DNA of 6,499 nt from Bacillota bacterium (lineage in GTDB: Bacteria; Bacillota; Clostridia; Lachnospirales; Lachnospiraceae), in contig JAEWMZ010000295.1 of assembly GCA_023392995.1 (NCBI GenBank), positions 1 through 6,499 of the forward strand. Reading direction: 5' to 3'. Below, piece by piece: positions 1 to 6,389 of this stretch. The notes below the pieces were generated by a model. The model had not been told where the DNA came from, made no database searches, and saw only the letters and a program-made list of their open reading frames with translations. The translations under genes and the position numbers were made by a program. Each line of letters starts with the position of its first letter. Position 1 is the stretch's first letter.

Positions 1-916
1 CCGAAAGGACTTTTTTGTTATAGCCGGCCTCCTGCAAAAACAAGCTATCCATCTCTTTTTTTGCAGCTGCGAGCTCCTCGCAGCCGACAACATTTCCTAC
101 CATACATACCACATCTGCATCCAGATAGGATTTTGTAACGGCAACCAGCTTCTCACACCGGGCAATTAAAGTATCCTTTGCCACTTCTGATTCCTTTACA
201 ACCAGCAGCAATAGGTCGTAAGGCTCCAAGGTATATTCCACCGCATTTTTATAATCGAATTGATTATTGATAATTTCCAGAACAAGATGGCGAAGGATAT
301 AAAGAAAGTCTGATTCCTGATAGCTTTTGGTATCCAGCTTGCGGGTATTAATTCCAGAATACACCAGGTAATAGTTTTCGTTCACATCAAAATTAATATT
401 TCTTTGGTCAATAATACTTCGTAATTTTTCTTTCTCACTCGGTATTGTTTTCTGAAAGATTGCCCAGAGTATACTGTTACTCATGATATCCTGATTCTTT
501 CTCCATAAATAATCCTTCTGAATCAAATCATGATGAGACATGCGATTCTTCACATTCACAATCGCTTTTATTAGGATAGCATATACTTCTTCCTCCTTGA
601 AGGGCTTCGTCAGGTAACCTGTTGCATTCAGCTCGATTGCCCTTTTTGCATACTCAAAGCTGTCGTGGCAGGTTAAAAAGATAAATTCCGCATCGATTTT
701 ATTATCATAGATATGCTTCAACACCTCCATGCCGCTGCACAGAGGCATCTCTATATCACAAAGAATGATGTCCGGCTTCTGCTCCTGAAGCATCTGCTTT
801 GCATGTATACCGTTATAGGAACATAAGACTTCGCTTATCCCTAGCTTCTCCCACTCCAGGGTAGTTCGAAGCACTTCAATGGTATTGGGATCATCATCAA
901 CAACAAGTATTCTCAT
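1..916 (-). CDS. Response regulator, YesN-like (AraC-type), C-terminus beyond left edge
   Basis: This is the cytoplasmic response regulator of the two-component pair with the kinase upstream. I translated it by hand from the ATG at 916: 305 codons are open to the window edge, without a stop or frameshift. Residues 1-120 are a receiver domain: acidic pocket D8/D9, phospho-acceptor D54 in the stretch CDIEMP, T82 and K104 in TKPFK. Residues from about 125 onward form the long linker seen in YesN-type regulators (for example ILWAIFQKTIP and a late ELAAAKKEMDSLFL segment). An AraC-type helix-turn-helix would be expected next but lies outside the window, so the DNA-binding class is inferred from the linker and the kinase type. 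The start overlaps the end of the kinase gene by 20 bp and has a GAGG (922-925) 5 nt upstream, which implies translational coupling. The target genes are unknown. Confidence 0.9.
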   Translation of the reverse strand, partial: MRILVVDDDPNTIEVLRTTLEWEKLGISEVLCSYNGIHAKQMLQEQKPDIILCDIEMPLCSGMEVLKHIYDNKIDAEFIFLTCHDSFEYAKRAIELNATGYLTKPFKEEEVYAILIKAIVNVKNRMSHHDLIQKDYLWRKNQDIMSNSILWAIFQKTIPSEKEKLRSIIDQRNINFDVNENYYLVYSGINTRKLDTKSYQESDFLYILRHLVLEIINNQFDYKNAVEYTLEPYDLLLLVVKESEVAKDTLIARCEKLVAVTKSYLDADVVCMVGNVVGCEELAAAKKEMDSLFLQEAGYNKKVLS

Positions 917-2624
917 GTTTACCTCGCTCCGTTTCTTTTTTATCCGGAATCCATATTTCAACCCGGGCACCATGGGGCAGCACATTCGACAATCGAAGCA
1001 AATCCTTCCTGCCGTATTGAAGCTCCAGGGTCTTTTTGATATTACTTAACCCAATATGCCGACCATCCTGCTTTTCTTCGACCTCATTGCCGATACAAAA
1101 CTTTTCCAGCTGATCCTCAGGGAAGCCTTCCCCATTATCTTCAACGATGACCCGAAAGCCTTGAAATTCTTCTTCCGTAATCGCCTCACACTGGATCAAA
1201 AGCATTAATGTATCATATAAATTCATTGCAAATTTAAATGCATTTTCGATCACGGTGAATAAAATCAAATGCCCGATTTCTTTCGTCTTAAGCTCCTGGG
1301 AACAGCCAATATAATATGCAACTGTATTCGGAAACTTGATTTCCTGCATTTTTAGATAATTTTCAATATGAGATAGCTCCTCCATCAGCAATACCTCACT
1401 GCTGTTCACTCTTAACATATATCTGATATGCTCCGACAATGCATCCAGATAAGCACGGATCTCTTCCGCTCTGTCCTGATAGGTCATGCTTCGGATCGTT
1501 GTAATGGCATTCAGATAAAAATGCGGTTTAATCTGCATTCGAAGAAGCTTTATCCTTCTCTCACTGTCCTTAATCTGCTGTTCGTAATGCTCAATTCGTA
1601 AATCGACGATCTCCTTCACCATCCGGTTAAAAGATTGATTTAATTCATTAAACTCAATGCTGCCGGCATCCTCCTGAAGATGATAATCAAATCTTCCCTG
1701 GGCAACATACTGCATTCCGTTTAAAAGCTGATTAATCGGACGAAGAATAAATCTGGATATCTTTCGTTTTAAGACAAACAGCATCGCCATGAACGTAAAT
1801 ACAATACCGGTAAGCATAATGTATGTATTCGTCAAAAGGAGCTTTAAGATCTTGATTTTAAAATTACCGACAAAAGTAATATTGCTGTTTGGAATCAGGC
1901 TCTTAATCATGACTCTCGTATCTACAAATTTATTATCCTGCTCTGCGATGCTTTGAGGTAGTTGCTCTGCCCCAGCGTTTTCACAGATATAGATATCCTG
2001 CTCTGCCTCCCGGTAGGAATAATTCACAATATCCTGATCCATCACCAGTTTTAAGGAATCATCAAACACGGATACCCTGGTTAAGGCTCCCACCATATAG
2101 CCGCCCATATTATATACCAGATAAAAGAAAGCTTCGTCTTCAATCTTAATAATTCTCCAATAGCTGCTCCTAGTTTTAAAAGCTTCTAACTCTCTGCTCT
2201 CCCTTAAAAACTTCATAATGTGCTTGCGGCTTGAAGACCCAAGCTTCGTGCTGTAGCTCTTTACCAATAAGGACGAATCGTTATATACAAAGAAGCAATC
2301 CACTTCATCATTAACCGATAATTTAGTTTTAACCGCCTCGTTGATTCTGCTCTTTGCCCAGTACCTTGCCATATCATTGGTGCTATGAAGATCCTTCTCA
2401 TCGATGGTGCTTAGCATTAGATCAATCAATTGAATCTCCGCTTTATTTAAATGCTCCTTTATACTTTGTACGCAGTTATTAACAGCAAACTCTTTCTTCT
2501 CTTCAAAATCACGTTTCGATTTCTTATAAAACAGAAAGCTGGTAGCAAATAACAGTACCAGTAAAAATACCATCGTCATTATCAAAATTATAATTACTTT
2601 TGATGTTAATGATTTATTTTTCAT
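897..2624 (-). CDS. Sensor histidine kinase, YesM-like (His_kinase family), 575 aa
   Basis: This is a membrane sensor kinase that phosphorylates the response regulator encoded directly downstream. A short basic N-terminus precedes TM1 (about residues 9-32). An extracytoplasmic sensing region (about 33-260) follows, then TM2 (about 263-285) and a HAMP-like linker (about 286-340). The dimerisation/phospho-acceptor segment holds H368 in QIKPHFYLN, the variant H-box of the YesM/LytS-type His_kinase family. The ATP-binding domain has an N-box IENAFKFA (N461), a G1 motif DNGEGF (D496) and a G2-like GRHIGLSNI (521-529). The length is normal for YesM kinases. The start is supported by AGGGAG (2630-2635) 5 nt before the ATG. 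The TGA stop lies inside the regulator gene, so the two form an operon. Relatives often control carbohydrate uptake genes, but no transporter is visible here, so the ligand cannot be assigned. Confidence 0.95.
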   Translation of the reverse strand: MKNKSLTSKVIIILIMTMVFLLVLLFATSFLFYKKSKRDFEEKKEFAVNNCVQSIKEHLNKAEIQLIDLMLSTIDEKDLHSTNDMARYWAKSRINEAVKTKLSVNDEVDCFFVYNDSSLLVKSYSTKLGSSSRKHIMKFLRESRELEAFKTRSSYWRIIKIEDEAFFYLVYNMGGYMVGALTRVSVFDDSLKLVMDQDIVNYSYREAEQDIYICENAGAEQLPQSIAEQDNKFVDTRVMIKSLIPNSNITFVGNFKIKILKLLLTNTYIMLTGIVFTFMAMLFVLKRKISRFILRPINQLLNGMQYVAQGRFDYHLQEDAGSIEFNELNQSFNRMVKEIVDLRIEHYEQQIKDSERRIKLLRMQIKPHFYLNAITTIRSMTYQDRAEEIRAYLDALSEHIRYMLRVNSSEVLLMEELSHIENYLKMQEIKFPNTVAYYIGCSQELKTKEIGHLILFTVIENAFKFAMNLYDTLMLLIQCEAITEEEFQGFRVIVEDNGEGFPEDQLEKFCIGNEVEEKQDGRHIGLSNIKKTLELQYGRKDLLRLSNVLPHGARVEIWIPDKKETERGKHENTCC

Positions 2625-2682
2625 AAATACTCCCTGTGAATTTGACCTTTTTATAACATTTTAATATAAATAGAATAAATTT

Positions 2683-2711
2683 ACTATATTATCTTTGTGC
2701 AAAAATGTCAA
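2683..2711 (-). promoter_or_regulatory. Sigma-A-type promoter of the kinase-regulator operon
   Basis: Read on the minus strand there is a perfect -35 box TTGACA (2706-2711), a 17-nt spacer and a -10 box TATAGT (2683-2688), which matches the consensus at five of six positions. Transcription would start near 2675, leaving a leader of about 50 nt before the kinase ATG. It is the best promoter match I found in the window. Confidence 0.65.
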
Positions 2712-2718
2712 TTTTTTG

Positions 2719-2727
2719 TGTTATACT
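2719..2727 (+). promoter_or_regulatory. Candidate extended -10 promoter for the ClbS-like gene
   Basis: TGTTATACT is an extended -10 box (TG, one base, TATACT at 2722-2727). There is no good -35 at the expected distance, which is usual for extended -10 promoters. A 10-bp palindrome, TTTGTACAAA (2736-2745), overlaps the expected start site and could be an operator. Transcription from here would give the ClbS-like gene a leader of roughly 290 nt carrying all the hairpins between 2748 and 2992. The promoter lies back to back with that of the kinase operon. Confidence 0.35.
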
Positions 2728-2747
2728 AGAATATATTTGTACAAAGC

Positions 2748-2766
2748 TAAGAGAACCCCTCTCTTA
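2748..2766. repeat. Short hairpin, 7-bp stem
   Basis: TAAGAGA (2748-2754) and TCTCTTA (2760-2766) are perfect inverted repeats around the 5-nt loop ACCCC. No U-tract follows on either strand, so it is not a convincing terminator. It could be a protein-binding site or a leader structure in the transcript of the plus-strand gene. Confidence 0.4.
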
Positions 2767-2771
2767 TACCA

Positions 2772-2813
2772 AAGATATATAATATGACATACTGCTGTCA
2801 CATTATATATCTT
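2772..2813. repeat. AT-rich palindrome, 18-bp stem, 6-nt loop
   Basis: The arms 2772-2789 and 2796-2813 pair at 17 of 18 positions around the loop TACTGC. The single mismatch (A2784 with C2801) becomes a G-U pair in minus-strand RNA. The stem ends are almost pure A/T, with a TGACA/TGTCA core next to the loop. No T-run follows on either strand, so a terminator role is unlikely. An operator, a small insertion remnant or a leader hairpin are all possible. Confidence 0.6.
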
Positions 2814-2827
2814 ATAATAAATTTAGT

Positions 2828-2838
2828 ACAAATAAATG
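2828..2838. repeat. Left 11-bp target-site duplication
   Basis: ACAAATAAATG directly abuts the left terminal repeat of the palindromic element and is repeated without change at 2993-3003. The match is AT-rich, but it is exact and placed precisely at both ends, so chance is unlikely. Confidence 0.7.
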
Positions 2839-2992
2839 TAAGTAATTGCGAAACTCATTAACTGAAGTAATTGTATACACAACGAATACTGTTTCGAAGC
2901 GGAAGCTAAGCCCGAAGGAAGCGTTGGAGCGAAGAGATAGTATTTGTTGTGTATACAGTTGCAAAAAAACTATATTGTTTCGCAATTGCCTA
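2839..2992. mobile_element. MITE-like palindromic element, 154 bp
   Basis: The ends are imperfect terminal inverted repeats: TAAGTAATTGCGAAAC (2839-2854) against the complement of 2977-2992, 14 of 16 matching. A second nested inverted repeat pairs 2867-2890 with 2939-2962, 21 of 24 matching, with all three differences being G-U wobbles in plus-strand RNA. The 48-nt centre (2891-2938) is purine-rich and more GC-rich than its surroundings, with GAAGCG-like repeats. An identical 11-bp direct repeat flanks the ends exactly (2828-2838 and 2993-3003), as expected for a target-site duplication. The element encodes no credible protein, so it would have been moved by a transposase supplied elsewhere. 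The transposon family cannot be named from the sequence. Confidence 0.75.
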
Positions 2993-3003
2993 ACAAATAA
3001 ATG
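2993..3003. repeat. Right 11-bp target-site duplication
   Basis: This is the second copy of ACAAATAAATG, directly after the right terminal repeat. Its last three bases form an ATG in frame with the ClbS-like gene, which creates a misleading upstream start. The real ribosome binding site lies 7 nt downstream of it. Confidence 0.7.
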
Positions 3004-3009
3004 AATTGC

Positions 3010-3016
3010 AAGGAGG
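3010..3016 (+). promoter_or_regulatory. Ribosome binding site that fixes the ClbS-like start
   Basis: AAGGAGG is a near-perfect Shine-Dalgarno sequence 8 nt before the ATG at 3025. The in-frame ATG at 3001 has no ribosome binding site of its own and lies upstream of this motif, so 3025 is the start. Confidence 0.85.
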
Positions 3017-3024
3017 TACAAATT

Positions 3025-3576
3025 ATGGCAAGACCAACAACAAAGCCAGACTTAATGCATATGGGAAATGAACAATTCGATAAGATATGGGCGCTCCTAG
3101 GTGCTATGACAGAGGAGGAACAAAATGCAGAATTCCACTTTGGGCATTCTCCCAGTCAAAAAGAAGCACATTGGGATCGTGATAAGAATATTAGGGATGT
3201 CCTGGTGCATCTGTATGAATGGCACCAGTTATTATTAAATTGGGTCAATTCCAATCAAAATGGTACACCAACGTCATTTCTTCCTGCTCCCTATAACTGG
3301 AGAAGCTATGGTCAAATGAACGTAGAGTTTTGGACAAAGCACCAAGCTACACCACTTTCACAATCAATAAACCTATTAAAAGAAAGTCATGAAAATGTGT
3401 TTAAAATGATTGAACGCTTTTCAAATGATGAGTTATTTGCAAAAGGAAGCTTTCCTTGGACAGGCTCTTCTCCCCTGGGAAGTTATTGTGTCTCATCTAC
3501 CTCCAGTCACTATGACTGGGCGTTAAAAAAACTTAAGCTGCATCACCGAACTTATCAAGAGGGTCGTTCGAAGTAA
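3025..3576 (+). CDS. ClbS/DfsB family four-helix bundle protein, 183 aa
   Basis: This is a small cytoplasmic protein of the ClbS/DfsB family (formerly DUF1706), related in fold to DinB-like four-helix bundles. Family features visible are the N-terminus MARPTTKPDL, an NIRDVLVHLYEWHQLLLNW helix (55-73), an aromatic segment around YNWRSYGQMN (90-99), FPWTG (143-147) and SSHYDWALKKLK (160-171). The length is usual for the family. The founding member, ClbS of colibactin producers, protects the producer by acting on the cyclopropane warhead; for most relatives, including those in Firmicutes, the substrate is not known. No biosynthetic cluster is visible here, so colibactin resistance should not be assumed. 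The start at 3025 rests on the ribosome binding site; an extra eight codons upstream come from the duplicated insertion target. It is a single gene, ended by the hairpin at 3613. Confidence 0.9.
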   Translation: MARPTTKPDLMHMGNEQFDKIWALLGAMTEEEQNAEFHFGHSPSQKEAHWDRDKNIRDVLVHLYEWHQLLLNWVNSNQNGTPTSFLPAPYNWRSYGQMNVEFWTKHQATPLSQSINLLKESHENVFKMIERFSNDELFAKGSFPWTGSSPLGSYCVSSTSSHYDWALKKLKLHHRTYQEGRSK

Positions 3577-3612
3577 GGCGAACTTTCTATTTTAGCTCCT
3601 TCTAAGTTACAA

Positions 3613-3670
3613 AAAATCCATGAATTAAGGAAAAGGGTTGTTTCAGCCTTTCCTGTAGTTCATGGATTTT
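3613..3670. terminator. Bidirectional Rho-independent terminator between convergent genes
   Basis: AAAATCCATGAA (3613-3624) and TTCATGGATTTT (3659-3670) form a perfect 12-bp stem. An inner stem continues it, AGGAAA (3628-3633) with TTTCCT (3649-3654). The plus strand ends in TTTT followed by CTATT; the minus strand ends in a run of six T. It lies 37 nt after the ClbS-like stop and about 205 nt beyond the ATPase stop, so it can end transcription from both sides. Confidence 0.8.
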
Positions 3671-3874
3671 CTATTCAAACTCCCTACCGGGAAAGATGTA
3701 TGTAGTTTTTTTTGATGTAACTTAATATATTTTCATTAAGTTTTTACACCCATTATACATATTTTACGATTTTTCGGAAGCTTTTAATATCAATTTAATA
3801 TCAATATATTTTCCATATTTCTAATTTATTATTTACATACATAACATAATCAAAAAACAATCTATTTGTATGGC
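3671..3874. other. AT-rich intergenic stretch, no gene seen
   Basis: There is no credible reading frame with a ribosome binding site, no tRNA-like cloverleaf and no strong promoter here. The only structure is an exact tandem duplication of the 11-mer TTTAATATCAA (3783-3793 and 3794-3804), probably replication slippage in AT-rich DNA. It would be the 3' untranslated region of the ATPase transcript. Confidence 0.5.
3783..3804. repeat. Tandem 11-bp direct repeat, two copies
   Basis: TTTAATATCAA occurs twice without a gap. Two copies in very AT-rich DNA may be slippage; no function is evident. Confidence 0.5.
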
Positions 3875-6250
3875 CTATTCTGCTTTATAGGTATAAAACT
3901 CTTTTTGAATATTCAAATTACGACATTCTATACCTGACTTGATATATTTATAACACATATATCCAGCAGTACTATCATCATGTGTAGAAATTATTATTTG
4001 CGTATTTGAAAACTCATTCCTTAATATTTCAGTTAATGAAGCAACATTAATATCATCCATCGATTGACAAGGATCATCAATCATAAACAAATCCAAACAA
4101 GATTCTCTTATTTTACGGAATGCTAAAATTATTGAAATATTAATAACCGCTTTTTGGCCTGAACTAAACTTGTTAACAATATCATGTCCACTCACATTTG
4201 AATCAGTTGTTAATTTGAACTGAGTGACATTATTATCGTTTCTCCCTGTTGTGCAAAAAACTCCAAGTCCATTTGGGTGTGATTGAAGCAACTTACCACT
4301 ATAAATATATAAAGGAATCTCAATGAACTTAATCAAATCACTAATATATTGCCTTTTTGCGTTTTCAACAGTAGTTAACACCTTACTTAATTTCATATTC
4401 TTAATATGCAACTTTTTTAGTAAATCATAAGTTGTATCATACGCTACAATATCTTTCGAATATTTCATATATTGCTTACTCAAGTAATTCCATTGTAACA
4501 CAGCTTTCTTCTGTTTAATTTTATTGATAAGATTTTCACTACTATCCAATTTTGCAAGAATTCCTTTTTTCTCACTGAGTATCATCTGCTCATTTTCATC
4601 TAGTGGATTTAAACTTATTATTTTTTTGTATTTCGTTAGCGCTGATTCCAACACATTTTTCACAACATCAAAGGCATTATTTATAATCTCATTATTTACT
4701 TCATCAGTAAAATTAAATTTATTTAACTTCCCTCCAAGCAAAAATTCTAAACGTCTCAGATAGTCATTATATTCTTTGGGTTTTTGCTTGATAATGATTA
4801 GATAATCATATAATTCTTTGCTAACATGTATCTTATTTATTTCCGCTTTCATTTCTTCTTGGAGCATTTTAATTTGATTATCAATATCTTCTTGAACCTT
4901 TGTAGAACTATCTCTAAGGTTCTCATCTAGGTTATTAAACAATGTTTCGTATTCCTTAATTGCTTCTGATAATGAATAAATTTCGATAGAGTAATTATGA
5001 CCACACAATGGGCAAGTCTCTCCAAATAAACTAGAAGTAATATCATTATCTGAATTTAAATCATCACGTATTTTTTTTACACGCTCAAAAATCTTTTGGT
5101 TATCACTTTTATTTTTTTCAATAATGCTTATATTGTCTCGCAAATTCTTGATTTTTTGAATAATATTCTGATCTAAATATTGATTTTCAATTTTATAAGT
5201 CATAATCGAATCTGTATCTTTTGATAACTCCAAATAATATTCTTTTTTCATAAATTGAATAATGAAGTTATCAACCTCTGTTCGTAATTCATTATATATA
5301 ATAATGTTCTTTAAAAGGCCTGGCTGACTTAATAAGTTTTCAATTCCATTTACTTTGTCTGTAGATTCAAAACTCTCTAATTTTTCAATCATAAGAATCA
5401 CTTGATCAATCTCAATCATATAATTCTCAAAGTCTTCGTTTGCATCATAATTCATCTTATCCCACACCAACTCAAGACTATCAAATAGTCTAAAATCAGA
5501 TGGCTTTTCCCCAACTGTCTGCTCCCGTTTTGTTGATATGTCTTTCTTTAATTCTTTAATTTTTTCGGTCAATGTACTTATTTCTGTACCAATTTTTGTT
5601 TTTTCATCTTGAAATCCAGAAAAGTATTCTTCAACCCCCATTTCAATAAATGAATTTACAAAATTGACCCTTTCATTATTACTTTTAAATAGAATATTTG
5701 AACTCTGTTCTTGTCTCAGGTAGTTTGCCGCTAACCATTCATTAATATCCTTTTCCTTGAATATCTCAGCAATATCCTTAGATTCTGATACATCGATATC
5801 CTTATTGATATATTTTTCTAAAAAGTCTTCATAAATAAACTTCTGATCAAGTAAAAATAATTCGTAACTTTTATCTTCTTTTAGCATATCGTTTTCTTTA
5901 CAAGGCTTGACATTTTTATTATATCGAACTATTGATATATACTCATTATTTGTTTCATTTATGAGTTCTAAGGCTAATAAGGATTCTTTACCAAGTTCGT
6001 TAACAAGAATATGATCATCATATTTCCTGGTTGTGTCTTTGAATTGAAATATTTCAATTTTACCTGTCAAAATAAATTCAACTGCCTGAAACAGAGTAGT
6101 CTTACCATAGCCGTTGTATCCAGATAGCATCATAAACTGATAAATATTACCTTTACCATTAACAAAAGGAATCGTCATGGGTGGTGTTGATAGTTTAAAA
6201 GGCTTAAAATTACTGATGTAAAGATTATTAACCTTATACTTATTTTTCAT
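3875..6250 (-). CDS. Rad50/SMC-like ABC ATPase with zinc hook, 791 aa; possible defence-system ATPase
   Basis: Residue numbers count from the ATG at 6250. The ABC head is split between the ends, as in Rad50 and SMC proteins. The N-terminal half has Walker A GYNGYGKTT (44-52) and a Q-loop-like LRQEQSS (178-184). The C-terminal half has the signature KFSSGQK (694-700), Walker B LFMIDDP (721-727), a D-loop QSMDD (729-733) and the switch histidine STHDD (H757). Between them lies a mainly helical, charged region with a Rad50-type hook CPLC (C413, C416) that could bind zinc across a dimer. At 791 residues it is shorter than Rad50/SbcC and closer to DndD- or Lamassu LmuB-like proteins. The residue after the Walker B aspartate is Asp, not Glu. 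The ATG is preferred over a GTG at 6256 because GAGGTGA (6257-6263) is 6 nt before the ATG but abuts the GTG. The gene overlaps an upstream gene remnant and is visibly more AT-rich than the kinase and regulator genes. A role as a DNA-end sensor in defence is inference; a general DNA-repair function is possible. Confidence 0.85.
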   Translation of the reverse strand: MKNKYKVNNLYISNFKPFKLSTPPMTIPFVNGKGNIYQFMMLSGYNGYGKTTLFQAVEFILTGKIEIFQFKDTTRKYDDHILVNELGKESLLALELINETNNEYISIVRYNKNVKPCKENDMLKEDKSYELFLLDQKFIYEDFLEKYINKDIDVSESKDIAEIFKEKDINEWLAANYLRQEQSSNILFKSNNERVNFVNSFIEMGVEEYFSGFQDEKTKIGTEISTLTEKIKELKKDISTKREQTVGEKPSDFRLFDSLELVWDKMNYDANEDFENYMIEIDQVILMIEKLESFESTDKVNGIENLLSQPGLLKNIIIYNELRTEVDNFIIQFMKKEYYLELSKDTDSIMTYKIENQYLDQNIIQKIKNLRDNISIIEKNKSDNQKIFERVKKIRDDLNSDNDITSSLFGETCPLCGHNYSIEIYSLSEAIKEYETLFNNLDENLRDSSTKVQEDIDNQIKMLQEEMKAEINKIHVSKELYDYLIIIKQKPKEYNDYLRRLEFLLGGKLNKFNFTDEVNNEIINNAFDVVKNVLESALTKYKKIISLNPLDENEQMILSEKKGILAKLDSSENLINKIKQKKAVLQWNYLSKQYMKYSKDIVAYDTTYDLLKKLHIKNMKLSKVLTTVENAKRQYISDLIKFIEIPLYIYSGKLLQSHPNGLGVFCTTGRNDNNVTQFKLTTDSNVSGHDIVNKFSSGQKAVINISIILAFRKIRESCLDLFMIDDPCQSMDDINVASLTEILRNEFSNTQIIISTHDDSTAGYMCYKYIKSGIECRNLNIQKEFYTYKAE

Positions 6251-6389
6251 CAACACTCACCTCACACATCAGTTTTTCTATTTCTTGTAAGTCCTTAGCA
6301 TCTAGATCAATCATATTGATTAATTCATCCAAGTTTTTGTCATTTCTATTGTGAAAGTCAATTACTTTTTCAAATAAATTAGAAAAGTT
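6240..6389 (-). pseudogene. 3' remnant of the ATPase's upstream partner gene
   Basis: On the minus strand a frame runs from 6389 to a TAA at 6242-6240, giving about 49 residues that end in EIEKLMCEVSVDEK. The segment is rich in Asp, Glu, Asn and Lys and looks like the C-terminus of a small acidic protein. It overlaps the ATPase start by 11 bp, the arrangement of translationally coupled partner genes. Upstream the frame meets a TAG (6392-6390) inside the left arm of the inverted repeat 6381-6454, and no start codon with a ribosome binding site is present within the frame. The body of the gene therefore appears to have been replaced by other DNA. Small partners sit directly before the ATPase in Lamassu-like (LmuC-type) and ABC-three-component-like systems, but this tail is too short to assign to a family. 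Confidence 0.6.

Noticed and set aside
2947..2976. Promoter inside the palindromic element (TTGTGT, 18 nt, TATATT)
   Set aside because: The -35 is weak and the spacer is one base too long; too little support in such AT-rich DNA.
2828..3003. CRISPR-like repeat arrangement
   Set aside because: There are only two 11-bp copies with one 154-bp palindrome between them, with no spacer-repeat periodicity.
2812..3021. Minus-strand reading frame of 69 codons
   Set aside because: It lies across the palindromic element and its flanks, is made largely from the inverted repeats, and has no recognisable protein character.
4524..4763. Plus-strand reading frame of 79 codons inside the ATPase gene
   Set aside because: It is antisense to a clearly coding helical region; its Phe/Ser/Leu-rich translation is typical of the shadow of a Lys/Glu-rich gene.
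6254..6256. GTG as start of the ATPase
   Set aside because: The Shine-Dalgarno GAGGTGA directly abuts this GTG with no spacing; the ATG at 6250 has the proper 6-nt distance.
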